From the NCBI RefSeq assembly GCF_020536995.1, contig NC_068357.1:147395751-147459750 (forward strand): 64,000 nt of DNA, read 5' to 3'. The notes beneath the pieces were generated by a model, which ran no database searches, had not been told where the DNA came from, and worked only from the letters and a program-made list of their open reading frames with translations. The translations under genes were made by a program, and so were the position numbers. Of this stretch, positions 39,103 to 50,219 are shown in pieces. The stretch's first letter is position 1. Each line of letters begins with the position of its first letter. The DNA is from Dreissena polymorpha (taxonomy: Eukaryota; Mollusca; Bivalvia; Myida; Dreissenidae).

Positions 39103-39842
39103 GGACGTCAACGACAACAACACCTACGCCCACTTGCGACACGAGTAACAAGTATCATCGATTGTCATATGACAACACACGTTTCTGTATTAAAATACAT
39201 TATGAGCCCTTGGAATGGGGCGCTGCTCGCCATGTGTGCATGTCCGAGCACGCAGATCTCGTAGTCTTGGATAGTCATGACAAATACGCTGCAATGAGAA
39301 CTCATCTTCGAAATGTACACATCGACTACAGGGGTAATAAATTATATCCGTTTTACTTCCATGAACATCCTTTAAATGATACTTTATTATAAACTTTCCG
39401 TTACGTTTTAACTGCCTGTTCACAAGCACGTGTAGCCGGTGTGGCTGGAGAGCTTCTGGCAGAATCAACGATTCTTATCTAATATGATATGTAAGGTAAA
39501 TATCTATGGTGGTAGACTTTTGAATAAGATTACCAGATACTTTTAATAGCAATTATAGAAAACTTAATATAAGCTCCGCAAGCTTGAAAACAGGCTCCTA
39601 ACATTATTTCAGATATATGGATTGGTGCCTCAGTTTCTAACAATAACCGCTCTTTCTACTGGCTTAATAACGCATCACTTCCATCGAATTCAACTAAATG
39701 GGGGCGTGGCCAGCCAAGAGAAAGTGTCGTGGACAACCACCAACACGAAAACTGTGTTACCATACAACCTCAAGACGGATTCAAATTTCACGACCGTGCA
39801 TGTTTTATCCACTTCAAATTTATATGTGAACGAACATTATAA
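39103..39842 (+). CDS. Lectin copy 3: intact C-type lectin domain
   Basis: Two exons (39103-39333 and 39613-39842) have the same phases and borders as copy 1 and no breaks. The domain shows CDTSNKYHRLSYDN, FCIKI, EWGAARHVCMSEHADLVVL, DIWIGAS, a WGRGQPRES patch, ENCVTI and FICERTL with TAA. The sugar-site triplet is QPR, not QPD as in copies 1, 2 and 4, with an altered following loop (one extra codon), so galactose-type calcium binding is probably lost or changed. An AATAAA follows at 39938. No Ly6 exons precede it, only satellite, so either the gene is a fragment or a distant leader is spliced in. Confidence 0.7.
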
Positions 39843-40875
39843 TACGTTGTATAACGAGCGTTTGTGATTTACATATAACTATTAAAACAAGTTCACGTTT
39901 AAAAGGTATTATTGCTCATGTTTCTGGTTATATTTGGAATAAACAGTTGACTAATATGGTTAAATTCGCGGCAAGCGCGACAAAACCTTCGAGCCTTAGA
40001 AACCCTGAGTCCAAACGTTTCCTTGTTTTTTTTTCCTTATGTATTCAACACTTTAAAATGTGAAATGTAAGAGTATCCATGCTGCTTAAACACCATTCTT
40101 CTTACTGTATTTCAAATACATAATACACAAAGGTGTGTTAAGTGTTACATTATTATAAATATATATAACCCATCACTAAAAAGGGCTATTCATATGTTTG
40201 TTTAGTCATTGGCAAATAAAATACGCAACTATGTCATATATATAAACAAGCAAACGAATGTTAAAAGCAAATTTACCTTCTAAAACAATTAAACAATGAA
40301 TCAAGTCAATAAATAAAAAAAAAATTAACATTAAGGAACAGAATCATAATATTCGGAATTTTCAATGATATCTGTATATTTGAAAACAGACTCCGAATTT
40401 GTCGATTCCCTCGAGCTGACGTTGAATCTGTTTTGTTCACACACCTCTACAAAATATCGATCGAAATATCGATCATTCAAACAGAATACGAGCTTGCCGG
40501 AAATACGAACCTTAAGAGTACGAGCCATTTGGAATTGATTGTATTCGGCTTTGTTTAAAACATGGCTTGGTAAAAGTTCATAGAATGACCTTAATGAAAA
40601 GTTGACAAAGAATATACCACATTTTAATGTGACTGTACTGAAGCTATACAACTGAAACATCCCGCTTGCGGTTGTTGTCATATTATGAGGTATCAAGTGA
40701 AGAATTATGCCAATTGTTTTACTTTCAGGCTAAAGGGGAATATCGACGGTAGTTCTCATGAATATGGATACATATCAATGTTAAGCACATATAATCTATT
40801 AACACATGTATAAAAAGTAAGTTACAATAAAGCATTACTAAAACATGTGTTCCGCGGTCGGAAACATATGCCCCC
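39843..40875 (+). other. 3' flank of copy 3, shared, MITE-free
   Basis: It is collinear with the copy 2 flank, including the empty MITE site near 40190. There is no gene. Confidence 0.6.
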
Positions 40876-42010
40876 AAGCAGGGCTTTGACCTAGTGACCC
40901 TAATTTCAATAGGGTCATCTACTTTCCAAGGCCAATTCACATGTGGAGTATCAAGCCAATCGGTGAATCAGTTGACAAGTTAATCATGGGAAACAAGTTC
41001 ACACTAAGTGTGTAACAATGACATTGACATTTGACCTAGTAACCCAAATTTAAATAGGGGTCATCTACTGTCAAAGGCAAATGCACATGTGAAATATCAA
41101 GCCAATCGGTGAATCAGTTGACGAGTAATTGATCGGAATCGATTTCGCAAAGTGTGATAGTTACCTTGACTTTTGACCAAGTGACCCCAATTCAAATAGG
41201 GGTTATCTACCGTCCAAGGTAAATGCACATGTGAAGTATCAAGTCAATCGGTCAATTCGTTGACGATTTATTGATCGGAAATGTTGCCGGCCTAGCTACG
41301 CGCAATTTGCGTAATTGGGGTTCGACGACAAACTATCGAATCAATCGATGTTTTCAAAGTTTTAATAGACCGATAAAGGTATCTGAAATAGGAACAATTA
41401 ATACATGCCATTAGATATATAATCAAGATAATATATGTATGCATTCAAGTGGAATACACATTAATAATGACTAGCGTTGCATGGCGGCGTGAATATGACT
41501 CGCAATAAGTTATTTCAATAAATAACTAATAAACACAACCGTAACCGTCAGATGTCCTAAATAATAATACAAACAATTGACAGAGAACATAAATAAAAGA
41601 TTTAGAGTAGTTACCTGCAGGAATCCAAAATATCCCACACAAATAATATAATATTGCAATTCAATAAATGCAATGGCTGTCTCAAACAACTTTCAACAGG
41701 CAACTGGATATCGGAGGGAAAGTGAATGATTGGTTGTTACATGCACGTGTTCAGAATAGGTTAGATTCAACTATATGTTAGCTATAAAACAACTAAGACT
41801 ACAGTCTAGGTTTTATATCAGAGCTACCTAAAACTACTCGACACTAATAACAAATAACTAAATAAGAATTTACACCCTGTGACAGAAACGATTTTCACAC
41901 TTAGTATGATAGCAACCTTGACCTTTGACATAGTGACCCCAATTTCAATAGGTGTCATCTACTGTCCAAGGTCAATGCACATGTGAAGTATCAAGCCAAA
42001 AGGTCAATTG
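40875..42010 (+). repeat. 145-bp 'gacctttgac' array interrupted by an LTR-like insert
   Basis: Three units at 40880-41281 resume at 41885 in mid-unit, continuing to about 42010. After that, sequence related to the shared flank leads into block B. Confidence 0.85.
41282..41884. mobile_element. Probable solo LTR
   Basis: A 603-base insert starts with TGTTGCC and ends with GTGACA (TG...CA). It splits a 145-bp repeat unit and is flanked by GAAA on both sides (41278-41281 and 41885-41888). A TATAAAA-like motif lies near 41780. It has no coding part, which fits a solo LTR left by recombination, perhaps Ty3/gypsy-like. The clean duplication suggests moderate age; a MITE is the alternative. Confidence 0.55.
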
Positions 42011-42349
42011 GTTGGCCTTTATAAAATATGAATATATAATTATTTAGCATTAAGGAACAGATTTGAACACACATCTCGACCCGTGCGTTTAGACACACTC
42101 TTTATAAATGTGATAGCTTGTGTTCATTTCAAACTTTCGATTAATTTTGGAAAAATGAGTTGCGTCTTCTATAATGCAATAGCGAACAACTTCAGTGCCT
42201 TCAGTGCTTTGTTTAAATAAATACAGTGTTTGAAATCATTTCAACAGTTTTGGAACGTTATTTGAGGTAATAAAGTATATTGTAACACAAACAATGGCCA
42301 CTGAAAGTATATAAACACTTGCGTTAGTTTTCCGTCAAAATTTTCGTAT

Positions 42350-42890
42350 CATGTTTAGTAAGTTATACTTATATCACATTTAGATAACACAACCAAACAG
42401 CAATACGTCATCGTTCACCTTTTTTTTTGTATTGACAATATTTATCTAAATTGTTAATTCATCCACTCCACAATTGCGAATCAGGATAATATATGACAAA
42501 ATGAAAAAGGAAATGGCTGAACTACCGCAGAATATAACTCATGTATAATTTGCCAAGTGGATTTTTCCCATTAAAGAAATATGGTAAATTTTGCATTGCC
42601 AAACAAAGAAATCCGTGGGAAAATTTATAAAAATACCATGGAATTGTTGTTTTCCTATGGGATGTTTTGCCGAATTTATTGAGTTTGGGAAAAAATCCAA
42701 TGGGAATTTGCTAATTTGTTAAACCGCTTTTGCGTAGTGTGTAAAAGCATTAACAAATATTGAAGGGATTATAAAGTTGTTTCATGAAGGACAAAACTGC
42801 TATGTGTAATAAATAAAACCTATCTTTAAAGGATGAAAATAATCCCATATAAAGATGGGTTCTTACTTTTTCTATTAACTAAAAACAAGG
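42350..42890. other. Left part of duplicate block B
   Basis: It matches bases 1-198 and 2046-2360 of block A without the intervening 1.85 kb. Non-coding. Confidence 0.65.
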
Positions 42891-43990
42891 TTTGAAGATG
42901 ATTGATCTGTTTTATTTTGGAAATGCTCTAAAATGCTTATGGATACGTATGATTGCCACTGGGAAAATAGATACATATTGCCAATCCAATGATTGCTGAT
43001 AAAAAATTGTTATTGTGGAAGTCACTATCCTGAAAACATAATTAACAAGATAAAAAGTGAATTATGGAAAGATATATTAAAATCATTTGTTGAACTCTGC
43101 AGAAAAGAACCATTTAAAAAAGTGTTTGCTTCAAAATCCATTTTTCAATAACCCAGACATAACAATTGGTAACAAAAGTGTATTTTTAAAACATCATTGT
43201 TAGAAAAAGGCGATGACTTGATGCTCAACGCTGAAGAAACCTTGTAAAATTATGACGATTTTTGCGAAGTATTTAACTTTAATCCGAACTTCTTATTATT
43301 CTTAGGAATTATTAATGCAGTTAAAACGTACATGAAGCGCAAAAACTCTATTGAAACTTGCTTTACAAAGCCTTTTATTCCCAATAGCCTAAGGTCTATT
43401 TTAGTAAACTCAAAAGGTACAAAACCTATGTGCGAAATAATTACCAAAGATGAGTCTTCGCCAATGTGCAAAGATAAATGGTCGACTATTTTTAATTTTA
43501 TTCAAACTAAAGAATGGCGACGTATTTTTGATATGCCTTTTCTTATTATACAGGATACAAGTTTACTGTGGTTTCAATATATATAGAATTATACATTGAA
43601 TCAAATGTACAAACTCTTTGTTATTTAGAATTGGATATGTAACTTCAGCAAACTGCACCTTTTGACAAACTGAATGTGAAATTAATGAATATTTATTTTG
43701 GGAATGTAAGCACGTCAATAAATTAATAGTGGCATTGTTTTCTGGATGTAATCATTTTTCGAAAGTTTTTATTATGTCCTCCTTTATACTAGGACATGAT
43801 AATACAATTGGACCTTAAACCTAATATTTCTTTTCGTCCAAATGTATATCTATAATTGTAAAATGAACAAAACTAGACCCACTCTTAAAGCGGCTAAATC
43901 ATACCTCTCCCTATGTTAATGATATGCGTCATGGAATGAATGGGAACTTAAAATACCACTTTTTCAGTAGTTGTGTGAAGAGAATTCATG
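42890..43990 (+). pseudogene. LINE (L1/Tx1-like) 3' remnant, block B copy
   Basis: This is the paralogue of 2362-3440 and is slightly better preserved: one frame (43332-43586) encodes FTKPFIPNSLRSILVN and KDKWSTIFNFIQTKEWRR. A following stretch reads as RIGYVTSANCTF, QTECEINEYLFWECKHVN, the C-terminal cysteine motif region of L1/Tx1-type ORF2. Stops and shifts separate these parts. The family is inferred. Confidence 0.6.
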
Positions 43991-45212
43991 TTATTATCAA
44001 ATTGCTTTTTGACAAATATAGTTTTTATTGTTATATAAGCAGTTAATATTTTTAAATGTATAATGTTGCGTTGTATTATGCATGTATTGTTCATTTACTC
44101 TGTACGGTGAGGGGTCGGATGCCCTCGAACCACACACACCTATTCACCAGGAGAATAAAATATATTTAACGGGAAAAAAGAGAACATTCTACGTAAGTTT
44201 GATGTATTTAAGTGTGTTTGATAAAGTGATGAATCCCATTGTTCTGCATTTTCGACGATGCTGCTTCAGCGAAGCAGCTCGTCTAAGTTATCATACCATG
44301 AAAAAATTCTTCACAATGGCGACCTATGTAAAAGACCGAGCCAGTCCGATTGTGATAGCTCGATTTTTCTAATCGGCATACCTCGCTGATTAACATTGAT
44401 AACATTCTCCTAGCAGAGCTGTCGTTTGTGCCTCAACATACAACAATGGCCGCGCCCATGAGAGACTGTTGACATTCGCGTCAAAACTTTCTTACAGCAA
44501 TAATCGGCTTGTTTAGCTATTTAGAAACTGTCATTTTGGATATTTGAGTTATTTATACACTAAATCTCCGCTTATGACAGCAATGGATGGAATTCGAAGG
44601 ATATATTCGATGTGAATGAAGGACTTTCTGGATCTTGACCGCTTGACACGGCAAAACTGGCATACTGGTATTTTTAGTTATAAATTTAAGTCACATTTTG
44701 CTTTATAAATTGTATTCGAGCATTTTGCGACTTATTGGATGACTATGATACCCGATCTAAACATATCATAGGGGATTTGCAGATAACCAAGCTGTCCTGA
44801 AATTCAACATTGATTACAAACTCTTTACTGGTTTGTACTCTTTCTTTTTTCTATTTTAGTACTTTATAGCATTTTAAAGTTAAATGAACTGTGTCACAGT
44901 AAAAAAGACATTAAGGCGATTGTGGCCAGTTTGGATCCAAATCAGCCTGAGGTTGCTTGAAAGCTGTTTGCTTAAAAGCGGTTTTTTGACAATAACAAAT
45001 AGTTTAATTGGATACTGATTGGACTGCGCTTTTCCTGTGACCTTGCTCAAATAATATAATTGTCATTAATCAAATGATTTTATTTCGAATATTAATCAAG
45101 TGTTTTTTTTCTGGTCCCTTGGGATCAATGACTCCAGAACTTTCCTGTTGAGAATCGAATACTGCTTAAGACGATGCTAGGGGGCGTGAGAGATGTTGCA
45201 CCTTCCATTTTC

Positions 45213-45648
45213 GCTCGATTGGTCATTATCGGCTCGGGTACTACTTATATGTACCCCGGGTACTCTAAAGTATACTTATATGTACCCCGGGTACGGTAAG
45301 TATACTAAAACGTACCCGGGAAATTTAACGCTAAATCGGTCGTTGTCGGCTATTTTTTTATTAATTATATATTCACATTTATGTCAATTTTCTGTAAAAT
45401 GGCCTCTATATTATCGGAATACATACTCAAAAAGCATGTTGATGCATTTTTTAAAGAGAAGTTTGTTTAAGATAATCGGTTGCGCGTTTTACGACATCGG
45501 ATTTTGGGCGGGAATACAACTCGGGTACAGTCTAATATCGACCGAGTACGACTACGTATATTTACCGTACCCGGGGTACATGTTAGTATACTTAAGAGTA
45601 CCCGGGGTACATGTAAGTAGTACCCGAGCCGACAATGACCAATCGAGC
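45213..45648. mobile_element. 436-bp foldback MITE with long inverted ends
   Basis: The ends GCTCGATTGGTCATTATCGG and its inverse (with one change) extend inward for about 90 bases through repeated GTACCCCGGGTAC motifs. The interior is 200-odd bases, and an open frame across it reflects the palindromic arms only. No target duplication was resolved. Confidence 0.8.
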
Positions 45649-46962
45649 TCCATTATCTCTCATGAACCGACTCAATAAAACCGAGTCGGCAATATTTGAC
45701 TTAATTTTTGGTTTGATTGCTCTCGAGGGATCGAAAATTTCAAAATCCTCCTAAAAGCCTAGTGGTAGAGTTTCGACTTTGATTGCAGGAGGTTGTGCTG
45801 CGGGTTTGGTCCCCAGAAGCGACATTGAAAACTAGCCAACTTTGTTATCTAAAAGGCTGCCAAACTTGATATACTAAGATAATGTGAATTTACTCTCACA
45901 TGATGGTCATCAGTTACATTATATAAAAACTCACAGCAGTAGTAAAAATTGGACAATAATTAATGAACGCATCTTTCATGTGTCTTTGACACTTTGATTT
46001 TGACATGGCCTGGATTTAAATATTTGACTTGACTTTACCAGCACTCTTGTAACAGAGCTTACGTTTAAGTGTACCATTGAAAATCACCTAAATCCAGATT
46101 TGCTATTATAGAAGTGTGGACAGTTTTAAGGGTGTGACAAGTAAGCAAAAGTGTGTCATTACCGAGAGGTCACAACTGATCTATGACTGTTTTAAAACAA
46201 GGAAAATCAGTGCCTGATTTGGATTTCCTTACATGGTTCAATAAAAACTAATTTCAGAAGCCTGGTAACAGTTTAACGTTAATGTTACCTATGTGTCAGA
46301 CCACGGCCTTGATTTTGAAATCCAGGACATACGTGGTCTTCATGAAATAAGGTCAACAAATTGTATTTTAAGTCCTTAATTGACCTGGCTATAGTTCTCA
46401 GATTATTATCAACTCAATCAGTATATTTATATCATTATTTATGCTTTGTGTATTGTAAACATATACACAATCATGCAGTTACACGATAGCAATAAATAAT
46501 TACAAAGCCACCCATACTATAAAGATCATTGACAAAGCCTATGGTAAAAATGTGAACACATTGAGTGTAATCGCCCTCTCGTGCCAGCAAAAACAACACG
46601 TTGACAGGTTGTCATTTTTGACAGTTCTACTTTCACTTTCATTTTGTGATATCAAACTATTAACAATTATGTGGCTGAAAAAAATATCGCCTTTGCTTAT
46701 TTAATATATATTTTCTGCACATTTCTTCAAAAAACTTACATGAATGCACGATTTTCTTCATTAATTCAACATTCCTGACAGGCTACCTTTTTGTTTACAT
46801 ATTTCGCTTACATTTTGACGCGCGTAAGTAGGACCGCATTACCGCTTCCGAAATGTGTATTCATACTATTGCCTTCGAGGTACTTATCCGATGTTTGACG
46901 GAAAAGGCCGAAACTGTGCGATTGTGGGTCAAGTTCCCCATAGGTTCTACTTCCTCGTACCC

Positions 46963-47185
46963 CCAATTTGTTTCCGTACCCAAAATTTTTCGTACCCAAT
47001 TTTTTTTCGTACTCAATTTTTTTTTCGTACTCAAATTTTGTTTCGTACCCAAATTTTATTTCGTACCCAATTGTTTTTGTACCCAATTTTTTTTCGTACC
47101 CAAATTTTTTTTCCTACCCTATTTTTTGCGCATAATGTGTTCGTACCCAACATTTGTGTACTCGATTTTTTTTCGTACCCACATA
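46963..47185 (+). repeat. 'cgtacccaattttttt' minisatellite
   Basis: About twelve degenerate 15-19-base units of TTCGTACCCAAATTTT type. They cause overlapping Phe/Val-rich frames in all phases, which are artefacts. Confidence 0.85.
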
Positions 47186-47684
47186 CACAATTACCACAAT
47201 TGTAGATAAACTTAAATTGATGCTTTTATATCCATCCTCTTCAAAAGCATCGTCACACCAGTACTGTCAGTACTTTTATTTTTAAATGAAACTGTTTCTC
47301 CACTCGTTATTATTTGGACATATCGCGTTTCAATATTCATTTCTGTTAGAAAACGGTATGCGATGTTTTAAATAAAATATTTAGTAACATATTGATATCT
47401 AAGACTAAGTAACATGTTTAACCGTTAGATGTGAATGACAAGATTAAAAAATATACTGAATATCCCATAACATAGTTCAATGTGACAATTGTTCTAAGTT
47501 TGATATATAAAGATATATATACATGTAGTTAAATAAGCATTATTTAATTGACGAACTCTTTCAGTTCAACCAGTTTTTTTAAAGCTTCTTTCATTCGACG
47601 TTAAACATTTACATGTATTTTCTAAACAAATTCCCGATTCTTATTGTTGTTATTAATGGGCTATATACCTTTTTGTTTTTTCAG

Positions 47685-47861
47685 GTATGGATGCGTTTCT
47701 ACTGCTGATTTGTTTTGCATTTACTGACACACTGGCAGACACAACTAGTCCTGCAGCTTCAGCGATTGCCAACGTTGAAGAGACGAGAGTGCCGATGGCG
47801 TTGAAAGACTATTTGCAAGATACATGGAAATGGTTCTTCCTGAGAATGTTTCTAAAGCCTT
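47685..47861 (+). CDS. Leader-type exon, block B (lectin family candidate)
   Basis: After an acceptor (TTTTGTTTTTTCAG) an ATG at 47687 opens MDAFLLLICFAFTDTLADTT, a plausible signal peptide, followed by about 38 residues rich in Ala and aromatic residues, and ends at a GTAAGTG donor. The 175 coding bases leave phase 1, compatible with the Ly6 and lectin exons downstream. Joined to the 14721 ShK exon type it would create a stop, so it more likely feeds another partner. Its lectin copy 4 partners are broken. The link to the lectin gene is inferred from order, strand and phase. Confidence 0.5.
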
Positions 47862-48668
47862 GTAAGTGAAATCTTCTAAGACCATTTTTAGAAAATAGAA
47901 AAAAAAAAATGCGTTCGCAAACAATTATATTTCTTCTTTTGACAATCAGCCAAAACTGATAAGAGGGCGAAGTCACATGACTAGAAGAATTCCAGAACGA
48001 GGCTGAACGTGTATCTATTTTTAATAGTTCCACGCAACGCATATCTGATTTCAACCATTCACTATTTTGAATATTCTGTGACGTAATTATATTGTCAACA
48101 AAAGATGACATTGGCGCAATTTACAGTAATATATACTTCCCGTTTCAATTGTTGCGGTCGCTCTGGAGAGCGGCGACTAGTATGTAATGCATTTTGTTTT
48201 CGCTTATGAGAGGAGAAGTTATTTTACGGATCAATGTATATATTTTTGTTTTAAGAATATCTTGCATAGTGGGGATTTTCTGTGTAAATTAGTGTAAATA
48301 AGTACTGCATTTGTGCTATTACATTTATTACAACATTTTTTGCCAATAATGCAAAGCTAATTGTTTTAATTAATAACTGATCCACAACTGATCACAGGGG
48401 AAAGATCACATGGACTGGGCAAATAAGCGAAACTTTCTGGTTTTGTATAAAAACAAAACATAATCAAAATATAGTTATTTTGTGTTTTTTCTAATTTGCT
48501 TATTTAGTGGAGAATCAATGTAGTACGATATTTGACGAGCTATCGCGCAAGCAAGTTTATTGGAAGGCGTAGTGGTACGAAAACGTACAATGTTTTAGTT
48601 TATTAATAGACATATAATAACGATCGCTATACACAACATCGCCAAATAGCAGAACATAAATGATGTCA

Positions 48669-48758
48669 GCCGGAATAGCTCAGTTGGGAGAGCGTTAGAC
48701 TGAAGTTGTTTACGAAACAATCAGCTAAAGGCCTCCGGTTCAATCCCGAGATCCGGCA
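48669..48758 (+). tRNA. tRNA-Phe(GAA)-like gene with a 17-base anticodon-loop insert
   Basis: The 5' half reads GCCGGAATAGCTCAGTTGG and GAGAGCGTTAGACTGAAG, and the 3' half reads CTAAAGG, GGTTCAATCCC and ATCCGGCA. Acceptor stem, D arm, GAA anticodon, T loop and discriminator A match eukaryotic tRNA-Phe, with a few stem mismatches (7-66, 50-64). Between position 37 and the 3' anticodon stem lie 17 extra bases, containing TTGTTT/AAACAA that extend the anticodon stem into a hairpin, as a tRNA intron would. A run of seven T at about 48787 could end Pol III transcription. It is either an intron-bearing gene or a tRNA pseudogene. Confidence 0.6.
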
Positions 48759-48759
48759 C

Positions 48760-49255
48760 GAACGGAACAGTTCGGCGTCTGACAATTTTTTTCAGTCAGG
48801 TTAATAAATATAATAAAGCTTTATTTTATGTAGACATTTTAAAATCCATTTTACTACAATTGGAAATTTTTATTAAAATTAATGGATACCGCGTGGTGAC
48901 AACGTTAATTATAATTTCTTACATCACTTAAATATCTTATTAAAAAAATACACGTGTTTTTATATTAACAAATAAATGCAAACAACACATCTATTATCCA
49001 TGTATTTTTATGGTTGTCTATCATAGGCCCTAAGTAATATCCCTAAAACATATAGAGCGCGAAGCGCGACACGTATTATTGAATGTAACAATGAGTTGCG
49101 ATAAAGGAAGCAGCCGCTTATCAAGGAGGAGCTGTGTCCCAGAAACCCGTTTCCATAGAGTCAAGCACTCCTCGGAGTTTTTTTTTAAGAACCACATATA
49201 GAGCGCGAAGCGCGACATGTTTTACTATCCAGGTGGTATGGGCTCTTTAGCATTA
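48760..49255. other. Block B specific non-coding, 25-bp direct repeats
   Basis: 'catatagagcgcgaagcgcg' occurs at about 49049 and 49195 in the same orientation, bracketing about 120 bases. Each copy holds a GCGCGAAGCGCG palindrome. No gene is supported; the frame at 49030-49218 spans both repeats and has no motif. Confidence 0.45.
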
Positions 49256-49259
49256 TCCG

Positions 49260-49960
49260 ACCATTACGTCCATAGTTATCTTCCTTAGAATTTGAGAAAT
49301 TTTAAAATCGTTGTTCGAAGTCCAAAATTTTCATCCGATTGTTCCCAAACTTGCACAGGTTTTTAATCAATGAGGACCCAACCCAAACTCTATATGAGCA
49401 ATATCGGACCATAAGTCCAGAATCATGTCTCTTTGAATTTAAAAATAAAAGAGAAAAACTGCTTGGTTAGGTGATTATGTCAACATTTTTCATCAGATTC
49501 TTTCCAAACAGTGTCTTCATATCAATGAGCATTTTTACCTTATTTAAAATGAGAAGTATCGGGACAATAAGTCCAGAAATTTTTTCTATTAAATTTTGAC
49601 AAAATAAACAATTTCCACTTGTTTAAAAGATTTCACAACTTTCGTCTGAATCTTTCCAAACTTGTTTAGTATTTTTTATATCAGTATTACTCGAACCCTT
49701 TTGAAAATGATGAATATCGGAGCAATAAATCTATTATGATATTTTACTGAATTTCAAAGTATTGTGAAATGCAGCTTCTTTATGCAATTTACAGTTTTCA
49801 TTCAATTTTTTTTTCAAACTTTTACAGTGTTTTCATATCAATGAGTACTCAACCCCTATCGTAAATGAGCAACGTAAGAATAAGTTCAGAATCATCTCCC
49901 CTTGAAGTTGAGAAAAATATGAAATTACGCTTACAAGATGAAGCAGATTTTTTTAAACCT
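49260..49960 (+). repeat. Degenerate roughly 160-bp tandem repeat
   Basis: Four to five diverged units share 'tttccaaacttg', 'atatcaatgagtactc', 'atgagcaatatcgg' and 'caataagtccagaat'. Non-coding. Confidence 0.7.
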
Positions 49961-50034
49961 ACACAGTTCTGTTCCATTAATGAAAACTGCACACGGATGC
50001 CAGTAAAAAAAGGAAACCAATGTAAATAACATGA

Positions 50035-50160
50035 ACTATGAAATATTTGGGGTTACAACACAAAATCATAGATAATGGTTATTTGGGGGTTATAACACAA
50101 CATCATAAATAATGGTTATTTGGGGGTTATAACACAAAATTATAGATAATGGTTATACCA
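50035..50160 (+). repeat. Roughly 48-bp tandem repeat
   Basis: About two and a half units of 'ataatggttatttgggggtt' plus 'ataacacaa'. Confidence 0.85.
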
Positions 50161-50219
50161 GTATCTTTTTCTATTTTGTTTAAAATAATCTGCCAATATA
50201 TTAATATTTACAGTAGAAA

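Larger units (their letters stand above)
44253..47281. mobile_element. 3-kb block B specific insertion
   Basis: Block A shows the uninterrupted site at about 3684. The insert begins 'cgacgatgctgctt' and ends near 'aaaagcatcgtcac', a short inverted match, with T-rich flanks that could hide a short duplication. It contains the 45213-45648 foldback element and the 46963-47185 minisatellite. I see no transposase or reverse transcriptase frame, so it is a non-autonomous composite or an ordinary insertion. Confidence 0.5.

Noticed and set aside
46853-47209. Two overlapping 116-118-codon Phe-rich frames
   Set aside because: They overlap in different phases over a poly-T minisatellite, so they are artefacts.
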